A DNA stretch of 64,000 bases from Parachryseolinea silvisoli (GTDB lineage: Bacteria > Bacteroidota > Bacteroidia > Cytophagales > Cyclobacteriaceae), in assembly GCF_021190955.1 (NCBI RefSeq), contig NZ_JAIOAO010000003.1:1302001-1366000 (forward strand), in the 5' to 3' direction. The notes under the pieces are model-generated. The model worked only from the letters and a program-made list of their open reading frames with translations. It was not told where the DNA came from and made no database searches. Shown here one piece after another: positions 53,187 to 61,561 of this stretch. Positions within the stretch are counted from its first letter, which is position 1, and each line of letters opens with the position of its first letter. Made by a program: the position numbers and the translations under genes.

Positions 53187-53825
53187 TCAGCTGTTCAGTT
53201 CCTCTTTGCGCCCCATAAAACGAGGCTCTGTTTTTAACACATAAAGATCCAGCACGGCCTTGGTACGGGCCAGGTATTCCCGGAGTCGAACCTTAAAGGA
53301 ATACTCGAAGTCCGGCTCTTCAGCTACCATAGCCACAGCGTCGATATCATAATATTGGCTAATGAACAATGCCCGGTAGCTATGAAACGGCTGCGTAATA
53401 ATCGTAATCTTATCCTGTCCAAATATCTTTTGACACCGCACAACAGAATCCAGCGTGCGGAGCCCAGCATAGTCCAGGGTGATGGCGGTTTCGGGCACGC
53501 CGAGCTTCATCAACGCCTTGCGCATGGCCACCGGTTCGTTGTAAAACCGCGAGCGGTTGTCACCACTCAAAATAAAATGATCGATTTTACCCATGCGGTA
53601 GAGCTCCGCAGCGGTCTCCATCCGTTTTTCAAAAAACGGATTGGCTTTGCCGCCGGCGAGCTTATGGCTGGTGCCTAACACCAGGGCCACCCGGTGGGCG
53701 GGCAGCTCTTGCAGGTCTTCATATACCCGGCTCTCCGTACTTTTGACAATCCAAACGTTGCACACAATCAGGAAAACCAAAAACAGGCAGCACAAACCAA
53801 TAATAATTCTCTTCAGCCACCGCAT
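53187..53825 (-). CDS. SanA/YdcF-like DUF218 membrane protein
   Basis: A 212-residue protein from the ATG at 53825 (MRWLKRIIIGLCCLFLVFLI); a TTG eight codons upstream is less likely. An N-terminal span anchors it in the inner membrane. The DUF218 domain follows: HRVALVLGTSHKLAGGKANP, FEKRMETAAELYRMGKIDHF, ILSGDNRSRFYNEPVAMRKA, TITLDYAGLRTLDSVVRCQK (residues approximate) and IITQPFHSYRALFISQYYDI. SanA in E. coli is tied to envelope barrier function and vancomycin resistance at high temperature; a similar envelope role here is an inference. It is 26 nt from the trmH-like gene. Confidence 0.87.
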   Translation of the reverse strand: MRWLKRIIIGLCCLFLVFLIVCNVWIVKSTESRVYEDLQELPAHRVALVLGTSHKLAGGKANPFFEKRMETAAELYRMGKIDHFILSGDNRSRFYNEPVAMRKALMKLGVPETAITLDYAGLRTLDSVVRCQKIFGQDKITIITQPFHSYRALFISQYYDIDAVAMVAEEPDFEYSFKVRLREYLARTKAVLDLYVLKTEPRFMGRKEELNS

Positions 53826-53851
53826 TGCTTTATAGACATTCGTAAACAAAA

Positions 53852-54535
53852 CTACTGAATTGTGCGCAAAAACTCGCGTTCAATGACATCGGACTTGCGT
53901 ACCATTTTTCGGAACCACTGCAATCGTATGATCTGCTTCTCCTCTTCGGAAAGACGGAAGGTGAAATTGGATTGATGTAACTTCGCAATCAATATATTCA
54001 GGCAAATGGCCACACTAACGGAGATATTGAGACTTTCCGTAAACCCGTACATCGGTATACGGATGCGCTGGTCAGCATGCTCCCGTGCATAGGGGGAAAT
54101 TCCCCGCAACTCGTTACCAAACAACAAGGCTATTTTCCCGGCGGTAATATCTACATCGTGTATCGATATACCGTCTTCGTCGGGGTCCGCCACCATAATG
54201 CGGTAACCCGCCGCCTTGAGTCGCTTAAAACATACCTCGGTGTTGTTCTCCTCACCCGATCTATAGCGTTCCAGGTTCAGCCACTTGTAAGAGCCTTTTA
54301 ATACCCTGACGTTCAACTGGTACTTGGCCAGGTTCTCGACAATGTGCACATCCTGTAACCCCATACACTCGGCAGTACGAATGACGGCGCTGGCATTCTG
54401 CGACTGGAAGATATCTTCCAGCATTACCGTTACATGGCGGGTACGGTCGTTCAAGACCTTTTCCATGACTTGTTTTTTGTGGTCCGAAACAAACTGCTCC
54501 AGGTGGTGCAATACACGATTGTCGGCGTCAGTCAT
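53852..54535 (-). CDS. trmH: SpoU-class RNA 2'-O-methyltransferase, TrmH-like
   Basis: A SPOUT-fold methyltransferase of 227 residues, most like TrmH, which makes Gm18 in the D loop of tRNAs using S-adenosylmethionine. Motif 1 is seen in QSQNASAVIRTAECMGLQDV (Asn and Arg conserved), motif 2 in IALLFGNELRGISPYAREHA, and motif 3 in IPMYGFTESLNISVSVAICL, which forms the trefoil knot. The short N- and C-terminal helical extensions fit TrmH rather than the longer TrmL or RlmB types. It is downstream of the nucleoside transporter by 33 nt and upstream of the SanA-like gene. Confidence 0.88.
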   Translation of the reverse strand: MTDADNRVLHHLEQFVSDHKKQVMEKVLNDRTRHVTVMLEDIFQSQNASAVIRTAECMGLQDVHIVENLAKYQLNVRVLKGSYKWLNLERYRSGEENNTEVCFKRLKAAGYRIMVADPDEDGISIHDVDITAGKIALLFGNELRGISPYAREHADQRIRIPMYGFTESLNISVSVAICLNILIAKLHQSNFTFRLSEEEKQIIRLQWFRKMVRKSDVIEREFLRTIQ

Positions 54536-54568
54536 GAAGTATGATAATAAAGGAAATATAAAACAAGG

Positions 54569-55876
54569 TTAGAAAAGTGCCCCGGCAATGGTAGCAGTCA
54601 TCATGGTTGCGAGCGTGGCGGCAATCATAGCACGCATGCCTAAACGCGAGATGTCTGCCTGCCGTGTTGGCGCCATACCGCCCGTACCGCCAATTTGAAT
54701 GGCAATCGAGCTGAAGTTGGCAAAACCACACAGGGCATAGGTTGCAATCAGAATGGATTTGTCGCTCAGTGTACCGGCGGCTTTCATGGTGCCCAGATCA
54801 AAGTAGGCAATAAACTCGTTAATCACCATTTTCTCGCCCAACAAACTACCAATGGCCAGGCTCTCCTCCCAGTTCACGCCAATGGCGAAGGCAAAGATAC
54901 GAAACACCTGACCGAGTATATACTGTAACGAAAAGGCTTTAAACGTGCCGTTAGTGCTTTGCTGGATAAGCTCATTCAGGCCGGTATAGTGGCCAATAAA
55001 ATCTTCCAATACCCAGTTGACCGCATAGATCACGGCTATAAATGCCAGCAGCATCGCCCCAATATTCAACGCAAGCTTCAGGCCGTCGGCCGCGCCGGTA
55101 GCAATAGCGTCGATCAGGTTTACGCTGGCTGTTTCTTTGGTAAGCTTCAGCGATTGATCGACCGACTCGCGTTCTGGTAAAAAGAGCTTGGCCATAACCA
55201 CGGCTGCGGGCGCGCTCATCAATGAGGCGGTTAGCAAGTACGTTGCAAACCGGGTTTGTTCGGCAGGGCTACTGCCGCCCAGGAACGAGACATACGCACC
55301 AAAGACACTCCCGGCAATCGTCGCCATGCCCCCTACCATGAGGCAGTGCAGCTCGGATTGAGTCATGCCGGGGATAAACGGTTTTACCAGCAGCGGCGCT
55401 TCGGTCTGGCCCATAAAAACGTCGCCGGCAATGGACAGGCTTTCGGCTCCCGACATCCGCATCGTACGGGTCATTACCCATGCAAATGCGTACACGATCT
55501 TCTGTAGAATACCCAGGTGGTATAATCCGGCTGTAAAGGCTGAAAAGAAAATGACTGTGGGCAATGTTTGGAATGCAAACAAAAAACCAAGGGAGTGGCG
55601 TACGCCGGGTGTGGTGTCCGAGTTTTTAGAAAGGTCGCCATAGAGAAACTCTGCTCCTTTCTGGGCGAAGCTCAAAAATCTTATAAACTGTGCGCTGATA
55701 TATTCGAAGCCACTCTGTACAAATGGCACCTTGGCGATCACGAGGGCGAATACCACTTGTAACGCAATGCCGGCGCCAACGAGGCGCCAGTTGATGGCCT
55801 TTCTATCGGCCGAAAAGGTGTAGGCTATTCCTACAATAAAAACCAGGCCTCCCAGGGCACGCAAATAATCCTCCAT
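54569..55876 (-). CDS. Concentrative nucleoside transporter (NupC/CNT family)
   Basis: A 435-residue polytopic inner-membrane protein that imports nucleosides with a cation, Na+ or H+. The CNT signatures are present: LGFLFAFQTLPTVIFFSAFT, MSGAESLSIAGDVFMGQTEA followed by PLLVKPFIPGMTQSELH, GGMATIAGSVFGAYVSFLGG, and ALCGFANFSSIAIQIGGTGG near the C-terminus. About eleven hydrophobic segments can be read. The leader carries a large terminator-like hairpin (55902-55948) only 26 nt from the ATG. It lies upstream of trmH and the SanA-like gene on the same strand, with short gaps. Confidence 0.94.
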   Translation of the reverse strand: MEDYLRALGGLVFIVGIAYTFSADRKAINWRLVGAGIALQVVFALVIAKVPFVQSGFEYISAQFIRFLSFAQKGAEFLYGDLSKNSDTTPGVRHSLGFLFAFQTLPTVIFFSAFTAGLYHLGILQKIVYAFAWVMTRTMRMSGAESLSIAGDVFMGQTEAPLLVKPFIPGMTQSELHCLMVGGMATIAGSVFGAYVSFLGGSSPAEQTRFATYLLTASLMSAPAAVVMAKLFLPERESVDQSLKLTKETASVNLIDAIATGAADGLKLALNIGAMLLAFIAVIYAVNWVLEDFIGHYTGLNELIQQSTNGTFKAFSLQYILGQVFRIFAFAIGVNWEESLAIGSLLGEKMVINEFIAYFDLGTMKAAGTLSDKSILIATYALCGFANFSSIAIQIGGTGGMAPTRQADISRLGMRAMIAATLATMMTATIAGALF

Positions 55877-55901
55877 AACGTTGGGTAAGAATTTCTGTTT
55901 A

Positions 55902-55948
55902 TATAAAAAGCTTAAGGCCGAATCTGTCTTTTTTCAGCCTTAAGCTTT
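55902..55948 (-). terminator. Terminator-like hairpin just upstream of the nucleoside transporter
   Basis: A perfect 12-bp inverted repeat (AAAGCTTAAGGC, 55907-55918, with 55937-55948) and an 18-nt loop is followed on the minus strand by TTTTTATA. A second inverted repeat, CTAAACT/AGTTTAG (about 55953-55977), precedes it. It could end the DUF151 gene transcript or act as an attenuator in the transporter leader, since only 25 bp remain before the ATG. Confidence 0.7.
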
Positions 55949-56058
55949 CTTCTAAACTGGTAATTCTTAGAAGTTTAGGTGTGTAATATAGGTCTCAAGA
56001 CACTTCGCGGCACCGCGCCTGGTTGATTGTGATGCCGATAAAGTGTTCTGCTCTACTG

Positions 56059-56655
56059 CTAGTTACGTTTGCTCAGCTCGTCGCGAATCTTGGCGGCGCG
56101 CTCATAGTCTTCCTTGTCGATTGCTTCCTTCAACAGCTCGTTGAGCTTGTCTATGGTGTAATTCTTAAAGTCATCCTTCCGCGCAGGCTCTTTCTTAACC
56201 TTGGCCTTTTCTACCTTAGGTTCCGGCTTGTCTTCTTCTGCCTCGTCGGTCAGAACAATACCCGCCTCGGCCAGAATGTTCTCATAGGTGTAAATGGGGG
56301 AATCAAAACGCAGGCCGATAGCAATCGCATCGGAAGGACGTGCGTCGACTTCTGTTTTCTTCAGACCGTCCGAGCAAATGATCTTGCCAAAGAATACACC
56401 TTCCTTCAGATCGGAGATAATGATCTCTTCGACTGTAAAATGGAAGTTGTTGGCAAAGGCTTTGAACAGGTCGTGTGTCATGGGGCGGTTCGGGATGATC
56501 TTTTCGATCTCAATGGCAATGGCCTGGGCCTCAAACATACCAATGATGATCGGAAGTCGACGGTTGCCTTCAGTTTCCCCCAGCACCAACGCAAACGAAC
56601 CGGCCTGGGACTGACTGGACGAAAGCCCTAATATTTCGAGTTTGATTTTTTTCAC
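56059..56655 (-). CDS. Bifunctional nuclease family protein (DUF151) with UVR motif
   Basis: A 198-residue protein. The N-terminal DUF151/BFN domain is clear: MKKIKLEILGLSSSQSQAGS, LGETEGNRRLPIIIGMFEAQ, AIAIEIEKIIPNRPMTHDLF and VDARPSDAIAIGLRFDSPIY. A Lys/Glu-rich linker leads to a C-terminal UVR motif (LNELLKEAIDKEDYERAAKI, RDELSKRN), as in many Bacteroidota members. Plant relatives have RNase/DNase activity; activity of the bacterial form is less well established. The start is GTG at 56655, with a stop two codons upstream region excluding a longer form. UVR motifs bind UvrB-like partners, so a link to repair or stress is possible. Confidence 0.9.
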   Translation of the reverse strand: MKKIKLEILGLSSSQSQAGSFALVLGETEGNRRLPIIIGMFEAQAIAIEIEKIIPNRPMTHDLFKAFANNFHFTVEEIIISDLKEGVFFGKIICSDGLKKTEVDARPSDAIAIGLRFDSPIYTYENILAEAGIVLTDEAEEDKPEPKVEKAKVKKEPARKDDFKNYTIDKLNELLKEAIDKEDYERAAKIRDELSKRN

Positions 56656-56734
56656 TTCTACTTAAATCTCTCCTGTACTGCGATTCCTCTTACAACTTAC
56701 GTAAATCGGCCGATTAGGCACAAATCCTCTATCA

Positions 56735-57688
56735 TTATTTTGCGGCCTTCAGGGCCTCGGTCAGCTTGGGGATGACCTCAAAAGCGTCGCCCACGATGCC
56801 GTAATCAGCAGCCTTGAAAAACGGTGCCTCGGCATCCTTGTTAATGACCACGATGTATTTAGAGGAGTTGACACCGGCCAGGTGTTGAATGGCACCTGAA
56901 ATACCCACTGCCACATATAGTTGAGGTGCAACTTTCACACCGGTCTGTCCTACGTGCTCGTGGTGCGGGCGCCAGCCCAGATCTGAAACAGGCTTGCTAC
57001 AGCCGGTGGCGGCGTGCAGTACTTTGGCCAGGTCTTCCAGCATACCCCAATGCTCAGGGCCTTTCATACCACGGCCGCCAGACACTACAATGTTGGCTTC
57101 TGGCAACAGCACCTCACCGGTGGCTTTTTCAGAAGAAAGTATTTTGACAGCAAAATCCGCATCGGGTACCGACACGGTATACGGTGTAACGGATGCTGCA
57201 CCGCCCACCTCTTTTGCTTCGGCTGCATTCTTTTTCAGGCTGATGACTTTTTTCGCATTATTCAAGGCCACGTTGGCAAAAGCCTTACCGGTATAGATGC
57301 TGCGCTTCACGACAAATCCTGTCGATGTATCGGGCAATGCCACCACGTTTGAGGCCAGGCTGGAACCCGTGCGCGCGGCAACGCGTGCCGCTATGGGAGT
57401 TCCCAGGGATGAATCGGCCAGCACCAGAATGTCCGCTTTCTCATCGGCCAGGGCCTGCGTTAAAACCGAGGCATACGCCTGGATCACGCCTTGGTTAAAC
57501 TTGCTATCGGCTACATGCAACACCTTTTGCGCACCATACTTTCCAAGCGACTCCAGCTCCGCTGTGTCTACTGCTCCCAGTGCGATGGCCGTTACCGGTG
57601 TACCCAATGCGTGCGCATAGGCTACCGCTTCCAGGGATGTCTTCTTTATTTTACCTTCTGCACTCTCTACAAAAACAAGTGTTGGCAT
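56735..57688 (-). CDS. etfA: Electron transfer flavoprotein subunit alpha
   Basis: Carries the FAD of the EtfAB dimer, which takes electrons from acyl-CoA and other dehydrogenases and passes them to the quinone pool. It has 317 residues. The N-terminal half is Rossmann-like ([20 protein letters not shown]). The C-terminal FAD domain is diagnostic: VSGGRGMKGPEHWGMLEDLA, GCSKPVSDLGWRPHHEHVGQ, TGVKVAPQLYVAVGISGAIQ and INKDAEAPFFKAADYGIVGD. It follows etfB by 31 nt, so the pair is one transcription unit. Confidence 0.97.
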   Translation of the reverse strand: MPTLVFVESAEGKIKKTSLEAVAYAHALGTPVTAIALGAVDTAELESLGKYGAQKVLHVADSKFNQGVIQAYASVLTQALADEKADILVLADSSLGTPIAARVAARTGSSLASNVVALPDTSTGFVVKRSIYTGKAFANVALNNAKKVISLKKNAAEAKEVGGAASVTPYTVSVPDADFAVKILSSEKATGEVLLPEANIVVSGGRGMKGPEHWGMLEDLAKVLHAATGCSKPVSDLGWRPHHEHVGQTGVKVAPQLYVAVGISGAIQHLAGVNSSKYIVVINKDAEAPFFKAADYGIVGDAFEVIPKLTEALKAAK

Positions 57689-57719
57689 ACTGTATTGCGT
57701 TTACAAGTAATGGATAAAA

Positions 57720-58460
57720 TCAAATAACTTTTGCTTCGTTCTTCAGCAGGTTGACCAGCTCGGCTACGTTGTCCGCCGCGATCATTTTCACCGCGCCCTT
57801 CGGCGGCGGCAGTTCGAACTTCTGAAGTTTCACGCCACTGTCAACCGTCTTAGGCTCAACAACTTTCAGTGGTTTTGTGCGGGCAGACATGATACCGCGC
57901 ATGTTGGGGATCTTCCATTCGGCGATCGGTTCCTGGCATCCGGCCACGAGCGGCAGCGACACCTCTACTTCTTCTTTACCACCTTCGATCTCGCGGGTAA
58001 GCTTGGCAACATTACCCGAAAGCTCCAACTTCATCACAGGTGACACCGACGGGATGCCGAGCATCTCCCCCACCAGGCTGTGTACCACACCGCCGTTGAA
58101 GTCGATCGACTCGCGTCCCATTAAAATAAGTGTATAGTTTCCTGCCTTGGCTTCTTGGGCAATCTGCGTAGCAACAAAGAACGAATCAGTAGGCTCTGCA
58201 TTTATGCGGATGGCGTCGTCGGCACCGATGGCCAGCGCTTTGCGGATGGTAGGCTCGGTGTCGGCTGGTCCAACGTTCAATACCGTCACGGTAGCGCCCG
58301 CGGTGGCCTCCTTTAACTCGATGGCACGTGCCAACGCGTAGTCGTCGTACGGACCGATAATAAATTGAACTCCTGACGGATCAAATTTTGTATTGCCCTC
58401 TATAAAGTTGATTTTGGATGTGGTATCAGGCACATGTGTAATACAGACTAAAATCTTCAT
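57720..58460 (-). CDS. etfB: Electron transfer flavoprotein subunit beta
   Basis: Partner of EtfA; binds AMP in the general type of ETF. It has 246 residues, normal length. Typical segments: MKILVCITHVPDTTSKINF, FIIGPYDDYALARAIELKEA, KALAIGADDAIRINAEPTD, LILMGRESIDFNGGVVHSLV (Gly/Arg region near AMP) and PNMRGIMSARTKPLKVVEPK, the beta-subunit recognition loop. First gene of the etfBA unit with a good upstream promoter. Confidence 0.97.
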   Translation of the reverse strand: MKILVCITHVPDTTSKINFIEGNTKFDPSGVQFIIGPYDDYALARAIELKEATAGATVTVLNVGPADTEPTIRKALAIGADDAIRINAEPTDSFFVATQIAQEAKAGNYTLILMGRESIDFNGGVVHSLVGEMLGIPSVSPVMKLELSGNVAKLTREIEGGKEEVEVSLPLVAGCQEPIAEWKIPNMRGIMSARTKPLKVVEPKTVDSGVKLQKFELPPPKGAVKMIAADNVAELVNLLKNEAKVI

Positions 58461-58481
58461 CTTGCTCTAAATCAGGATGTT

Positions 58482-58510
58482 CAAAACTATTTTTTGAGAA
58501 ACAGGGCCAA
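58482..58510 (-). promoter_or_regulatory. Promoter of etfBA
   Basis: On the minus strand TTG (58508-58510) is followed after 18 bp by TAGTTTTG (58482-58489), an exact TAnnTTTG match. The leader would be about 15 nt long. Confidence 0.55.
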
Positions 58511-58644
58511 GATACAAAAAACCACTTTCCCAACGCTAAACCGCCCGCAAATTTCAAAATGCCACTGACCATCCCGTAAACATTTTGGCCGAAAGATTTT
58601 ATTCCTGGATTTTGTTTGTTACTTGGCACCTACGTTTACTTCAT

Positions 58645-58956
58645 ATGACCCGTCTCGAACAACTTCGGAAATTTTTAGAGGACGATCCTGCCGATCCGTT
58701 CAATGTCTATGCGTTGGCGTTGGAATATCAAAAGACAGACCACAGCATCGCCCTGCGCCTGTTCAAACAACTTGTGCTCGAACACCCCAATTACCTGGCA
58801 ACATATTATCACCTGGGCAAACTTTACCAAACATTGGAGCAGAAGGATCACGCCATTAAGATCTTTAACGCCGGAGTCGAAAAAGCTCGTGCACAACGGG
58901 ACGCCAAAAGCGTTCAGGAGCTGCAGAATGCCCTACAAGAAATACTTTTTGAATAA
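58645..58956 (+). CDS. Small TPR protein
   Basis: A 103-residue cytosolic protein from the ATG at 58645 (MTRLEQLRKFLEDDPADPFN). The earlier in-frame ATG (58585) adds residues that look non-coding and would overlap the promoter region. It holds two TPR-like repeats (NVYALALEYQKTDHSIALRL and YLATYYHLGKLYQTLEQKDH, then AIKIFNAGVEKARAQ). TACGTTTA at 58631-58638 with TTTTG at 58610-58614 would start transcription near the ATG, giving a leaderless mRNA. It is convergent with the SprB/haem lipoprotein gene, 3 nt apart. The role is unknown. Confidence 0.75.
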   Translation: MTRLEQLRKFLEDDPADPFNVYALALEYQKTDHSIALRLFKQLVLEHPNYLATYYHLGKLYQTLEQKDHAIKIFNAGVEKARAQRDAKSVQELQNALQEILFE

Positions 58957-58959
58957 CGC

Positions 58960-59757
58960 TTAGTTGTTGGGAGCGCCGTCGTCTACCCAGCAAGTAATCT
59001 TATCGATGTCGCTCTGTTTCAAGGGGCTACCATCATAGGGCATGCTCCGGTCCTGCGTCATGGACTTGATCTCGTGGGCATAGCTCCTGGCATTCGTATA
59101 GTTGCGCAGGTCCACGCGTGCGGATCCATTGTGGCAACCGCTTAATGCACAATAGGTTTCCATGACCGGACGGATGTCCGTGGACCAACTGGTACCCGTG
59201 ATCCCACGCGGTACGGTTACATGGAGCGACACCATACAATCGAGACCGTCGCGTATGGTCACCGTGTGGTCGCCATGGCTCACCGCCATGAAGGTATTGC
59301 TGGCTGCAAAGACGCCGTCGTCTAACCGGTAGGCATAGGGTGGTTTAACCTCTTCCACAGACAGTATGATGATGCCGCTATTCGCTTCGCACAAACTATC
59401 CTTGGTCACCTCGGCAGTAAAGGTAAAATCCCGGGCAGTGACGGTTACGTTGGTAACAATGGTATCGCAACCATTCACATCCATTACCCCCACGGAGTAG
59501 ATGCCCGCGGCCAGGTCTTGAAAATCGCCCGAGCTTTGGGCCGTGTTATTCAACAAATACGTATAGGGTTGTTCGCCACCGGCAGCCACTACCCGTATGC
59601 GTCCGTCAAGCGAACCGCAGGTGCTTGCCGGGGTAACAGACTCCAACGCTAGCGATGGACCGGCTATCGTACAGTCAATCACAGGCTTATCCAGGTCGTG
59701 GTATACGCAGCTCGTCAGTAGAAAAAGGGAATAAGAGAAGTAAAACAGCCTCCGCAT
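58960..59757 (-). CDS. Lipoprotein with SprB-type repeats and a CX4CH haem-like motif
   Basis: A 265-residue lipoprotein with lipobox LTSC (Cys17). Two SprB-type repeats follow: first STCGSLDGRIRVVAAGGEQP, YTYLLNNTAQSSGDFQDLAA and GIYSVGVMDVNGCDTIV; second LCEANSGIIILSVEEVKPPY to HTVTIRDGLDCMV. The C-terminal 75 residues hold SWSTDIRPVMETYCALSGCH, a CX4CH arrangement seen in cytochrome-like domains of Bacteroidota, plus SMPYDGSPLKQSDIDKITCW, where Met could be a second axial ligand. Haem binding is an inference. The gene has a near-leaderless promoter (TACCTTTG, 59765-59772). Confidence 0.75.
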   Translation of the reverse strand: MRRLFYFSYSLFLLTSCVYHDLDKPVIDCTIAGPSLALESVTPASTCGSLDGRIRVVAAGGEQPYTYLLNNTAQSSGDFQDLAAGIYSVGVMDVNGCDTIVTNVTVTARDFTFTAEVTKDSLCEANSGIIILSVEEVKPPYAYRLDDGVFAASNTFMAVSHGDHTVTIRDGLDCMVSLHVTVPRGITGTSWSTDIRPVMETYCALSGCHNGSARVDLRNYTNARSYAHEIKSMTQDRSMPYDGSPLKQSDIDKITCWVDDGAPNN

Positions 59758-59764
59758 ATACCAC

Positions 59765-59772
59765 CAAAGGTA
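59765..59772 (-). promoter_or_regulatory. -7 box of the SprB-repeat lipoprotein gene
   Basis: TACCTTTG on the minus strand matches TAnnTTTG exactly, only 8 bp before the ATG at 59757. This implies a leader of a few nucleotides at most. Confidence 0.38.
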
Positions 59773-59829
59773 CTGCGAATAACGCTACCGGCATAATGCA
59801 CTGGTAGCAGCGGGTCCTGGCATTAGCGC

Positions 59830-61362
59830 TTAAAATGGCGTCTCGTCATCGTTGGCCGATGGCGGCGGCATGTGCGGCATATCGTCGCCCAGCGTATTGA
59901 GACGACTTTCGCGCGTCACCATACCCGAACCGGAGAATGGATTATCGTAAGACGCCGGACCGTCGAGGTCGGCGAATTTGGTATACTTACCGATAAATTT
60001 CAGCTTGACGTTGTCGGTCGAACCGTTCCGGTGCTTGGCGATGATTACCTCGCCGGTACCTTGTGTCGGCATACCGTCTTCGTCCACGGTGATCTTATAG
60101 TATTCCGGACGATACAAGAACATTACGATGTCGGCATCCTGCTCGATGGAACCCGATTCACGTAAGTCAGACAGCTGCGGCCGTTTATCACCGCCCCGGG
60201 TTTCCACACTACGACTCAACTGCGACAGCGCCAGTACGGGTACGCTCAATTCTTTGGCGATACCTTTTAAGGATCGCGAGATGGACGCGATCTCCTGTTC
60301 ACGGTTGCCACTCTGCTCGCCTTTCATGAGCTGCAGGTAGTCGATCACGACGAGCTGTACACCGTGCTCTGCTTTCAAGCGGCGGCACTTGGCACGAAGC
60401 TCGAGGATCGAGAGTGCGGGCGTGTCGTCGATAAAGATCGGTGCGGTTGTGAGCTTTGTAGTCTTGTGTACGAGTTGTTTCCACTCGTGGTCTTCCAGAT
60501 TACCTTTCTTAATCTTTTCGCTTTCAAGCTCGGCCTCGGCCGCGATAAGACGATTCACCAGCTGAATCGACGCCATTTCCAATGAGAAGATGGCCACCGG
60601 TATTTTAAAGTCTACCGCCGCATTTCGCAAGGCGGATACTACAAACGCCGTCTTACCCATACCGGGACGTGCCGCGATAATAACAAGGTCGGAACGTTGC
60701 CAGCCGGAAGTGAGGCGGTCGAGCGCTGTGAAGCCGCTCGGTATACCGGTCAGTCCGTCTTTATGCTCACGCAGCATCTGAAGCTCCTGAATGGCCTGGG
60801 CCATCAGGTTTCGCATACTGTCATAGTTCTTGCGCAAGTTCGCGTCGGAGATTTCGAAGATGGCACTCTCCGTTTTGTCGAGCAGCTGGAATACGTCTGT
60901 CGTATCTTCGTACGCGTCGCTCTGAATCTGTGAAGCGACTTCGATCAGCTCGCGCTTGATGGCCATTTCCAGGATAACCCGGGCATGGTATTCGATGTTG
61001 GCCGCAGAGCTCACTTTAGAGGTTAGCTCGGCGATATAAAAGGTGCCCTCGATCTTATCCAGGTTGCCGGATTTGCGCAGTTGGTTTACCACGGTACGCA
61101 TATCCACTGGCTCGGAAGCCTTAAACAACTCAAGAACAGCCGTGTAGATCACTTTATGTTTTTCCACATAGAAGTGCTCGGGCTTTAAGAACTCAACCAC
61201 AGCATTGAGCGCATTTTTCTCCAGCATCACGGCACCGAGCACTGCTTCCTCCAGATCAAGTACCTGAGGTGGCAACTTGCCCAAGCCAGCAGAGATATCT
61301 CTCTGAATCAACTTATTAGCTCTATTGCCAAACCTCAGGGACGTCGATCTGTCTTGCTCCAT
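59830..61362 (-). CDS. dnaB: Replicative DNA helicase
   Basis: Hexameric helicase that unwinds DNA at the replication fork. It has 510 residues. The N-terminal domain begins near GKLPPQVLDLEEAVLGAVML and carries the family's helical collar (AVVEFLKPEHFYVEKHKVIY). The RecA-like motor has Walker A at about 231-238 (AARPGMGKTAF), IFSLEMASIQLVNRLIAAEA, Walker B VQLVVIDYLQLMKG, and the late motifs LSQLSRSVETRGGDKRPQLS, DLRESGSIEQDADIVMFLYR. No intein interrupts it. A Pro/Asp-rich tail ends the protein. Divergent from mpl. Confidence 0.98.
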   Translation of the reverse strand: MEQDRSTSLRFGNRANKLIQRDISAGLGKLPPQVLDLEEAVLGAVMLEKNALNAVVEFLKPEHFYVEKHKVIYTAVLELFKASEPVDMRTVVNQLRKSGNLDKIEGTFYIAELTSKVSSAANIEYHARVILEMAIKRELIEVASQIQSDAYEDTTDVFQLLDKTESAIFEISDANLRKNYDSMRNLMAQAIQELQMLREHKDGLTGIPSGFTALDRLTSGWQRSDLVIIAARPGMGKTAFVVSALRNAAVDFKIPVAIFSLEMASIQLVNRLIAAEAELESEKIKKGNLEDHEWKQLVHKTTKLTTAPIFIDDTPALSILELRAKCRRLKAEHGVQLVVIDYLQLMKGEQSGNREQEIASISRSLKGIAKELSVPVLALSQLSRSVETRGGDKRPQLSDLRESGSIEQDADIVMFLYRPEYYKITVDEDGMPTQGTGEVIIAKHRNGSTDNVKLKFIGKYTKFADLDGPASYDNPFSGSGMVTRESRLNTLGDDMPHMPPPSANDDETPF

Positions 61363-61398
61363 ACAGTGGTTGTTGCGTGTTTACTTTTTTAGGGGGGA

Positions 61399-61406
61399 CA
61401 AACGTA
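61399..61406 (-). promoter_or_regulatory. -7 promoter box of dnaB
   Basis: TACGTTTG on the minus strand matches TAnnTTTG exactly; the leader to the ATG at 61362 would be about 30 nt. The phased half-sites at 61433-61459 lie just upstream. Confidence 0.45.
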
Positions 61407-61432
61407 CGATACGCGCGGCGCACTATCTACAC

Positions 61433-61459
61433 AACTTATAAACAAGTTACCAACAAGTT
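61433..61459. repeat. Three phased 5-bp half-sites in the dnaB-mpl divergent region
   Basis: AACTT at 61433, AAGTT at 61444 and AAGTT at 61455 are spaced exactly 11 bp apart; the last two are part of a direct repeat AACAAGTTA (61441-61449 and 61452-61460). They lie at the upstream side of the dnaB -7 box and may bind a regulator. Confidence 0.4.
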
Positions 61460-61525
61460 AACGTCAGACATGTTAATAAAGTGCAACCGCCCGCGCATCC
61501 GGGCCAAATTTGTATGCCATCAACA

Positions 61526-61558
61526 TTTTGATTTATTTTAAAACCGGATTTAGTTTTT
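61526..61558 (+). promoter_or_regulatory. Possible promoter of mpl
   Basis: TTTTG (61526-61530), 20 bp, then TAGTTTTT (61551-61558), one base from TAnnTTTG. It would start transcription at or next to the ATG at 61562, so the mRNA may be leaderless. Confidence 0.38.
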
Positions 61559-61561
61559 TCC

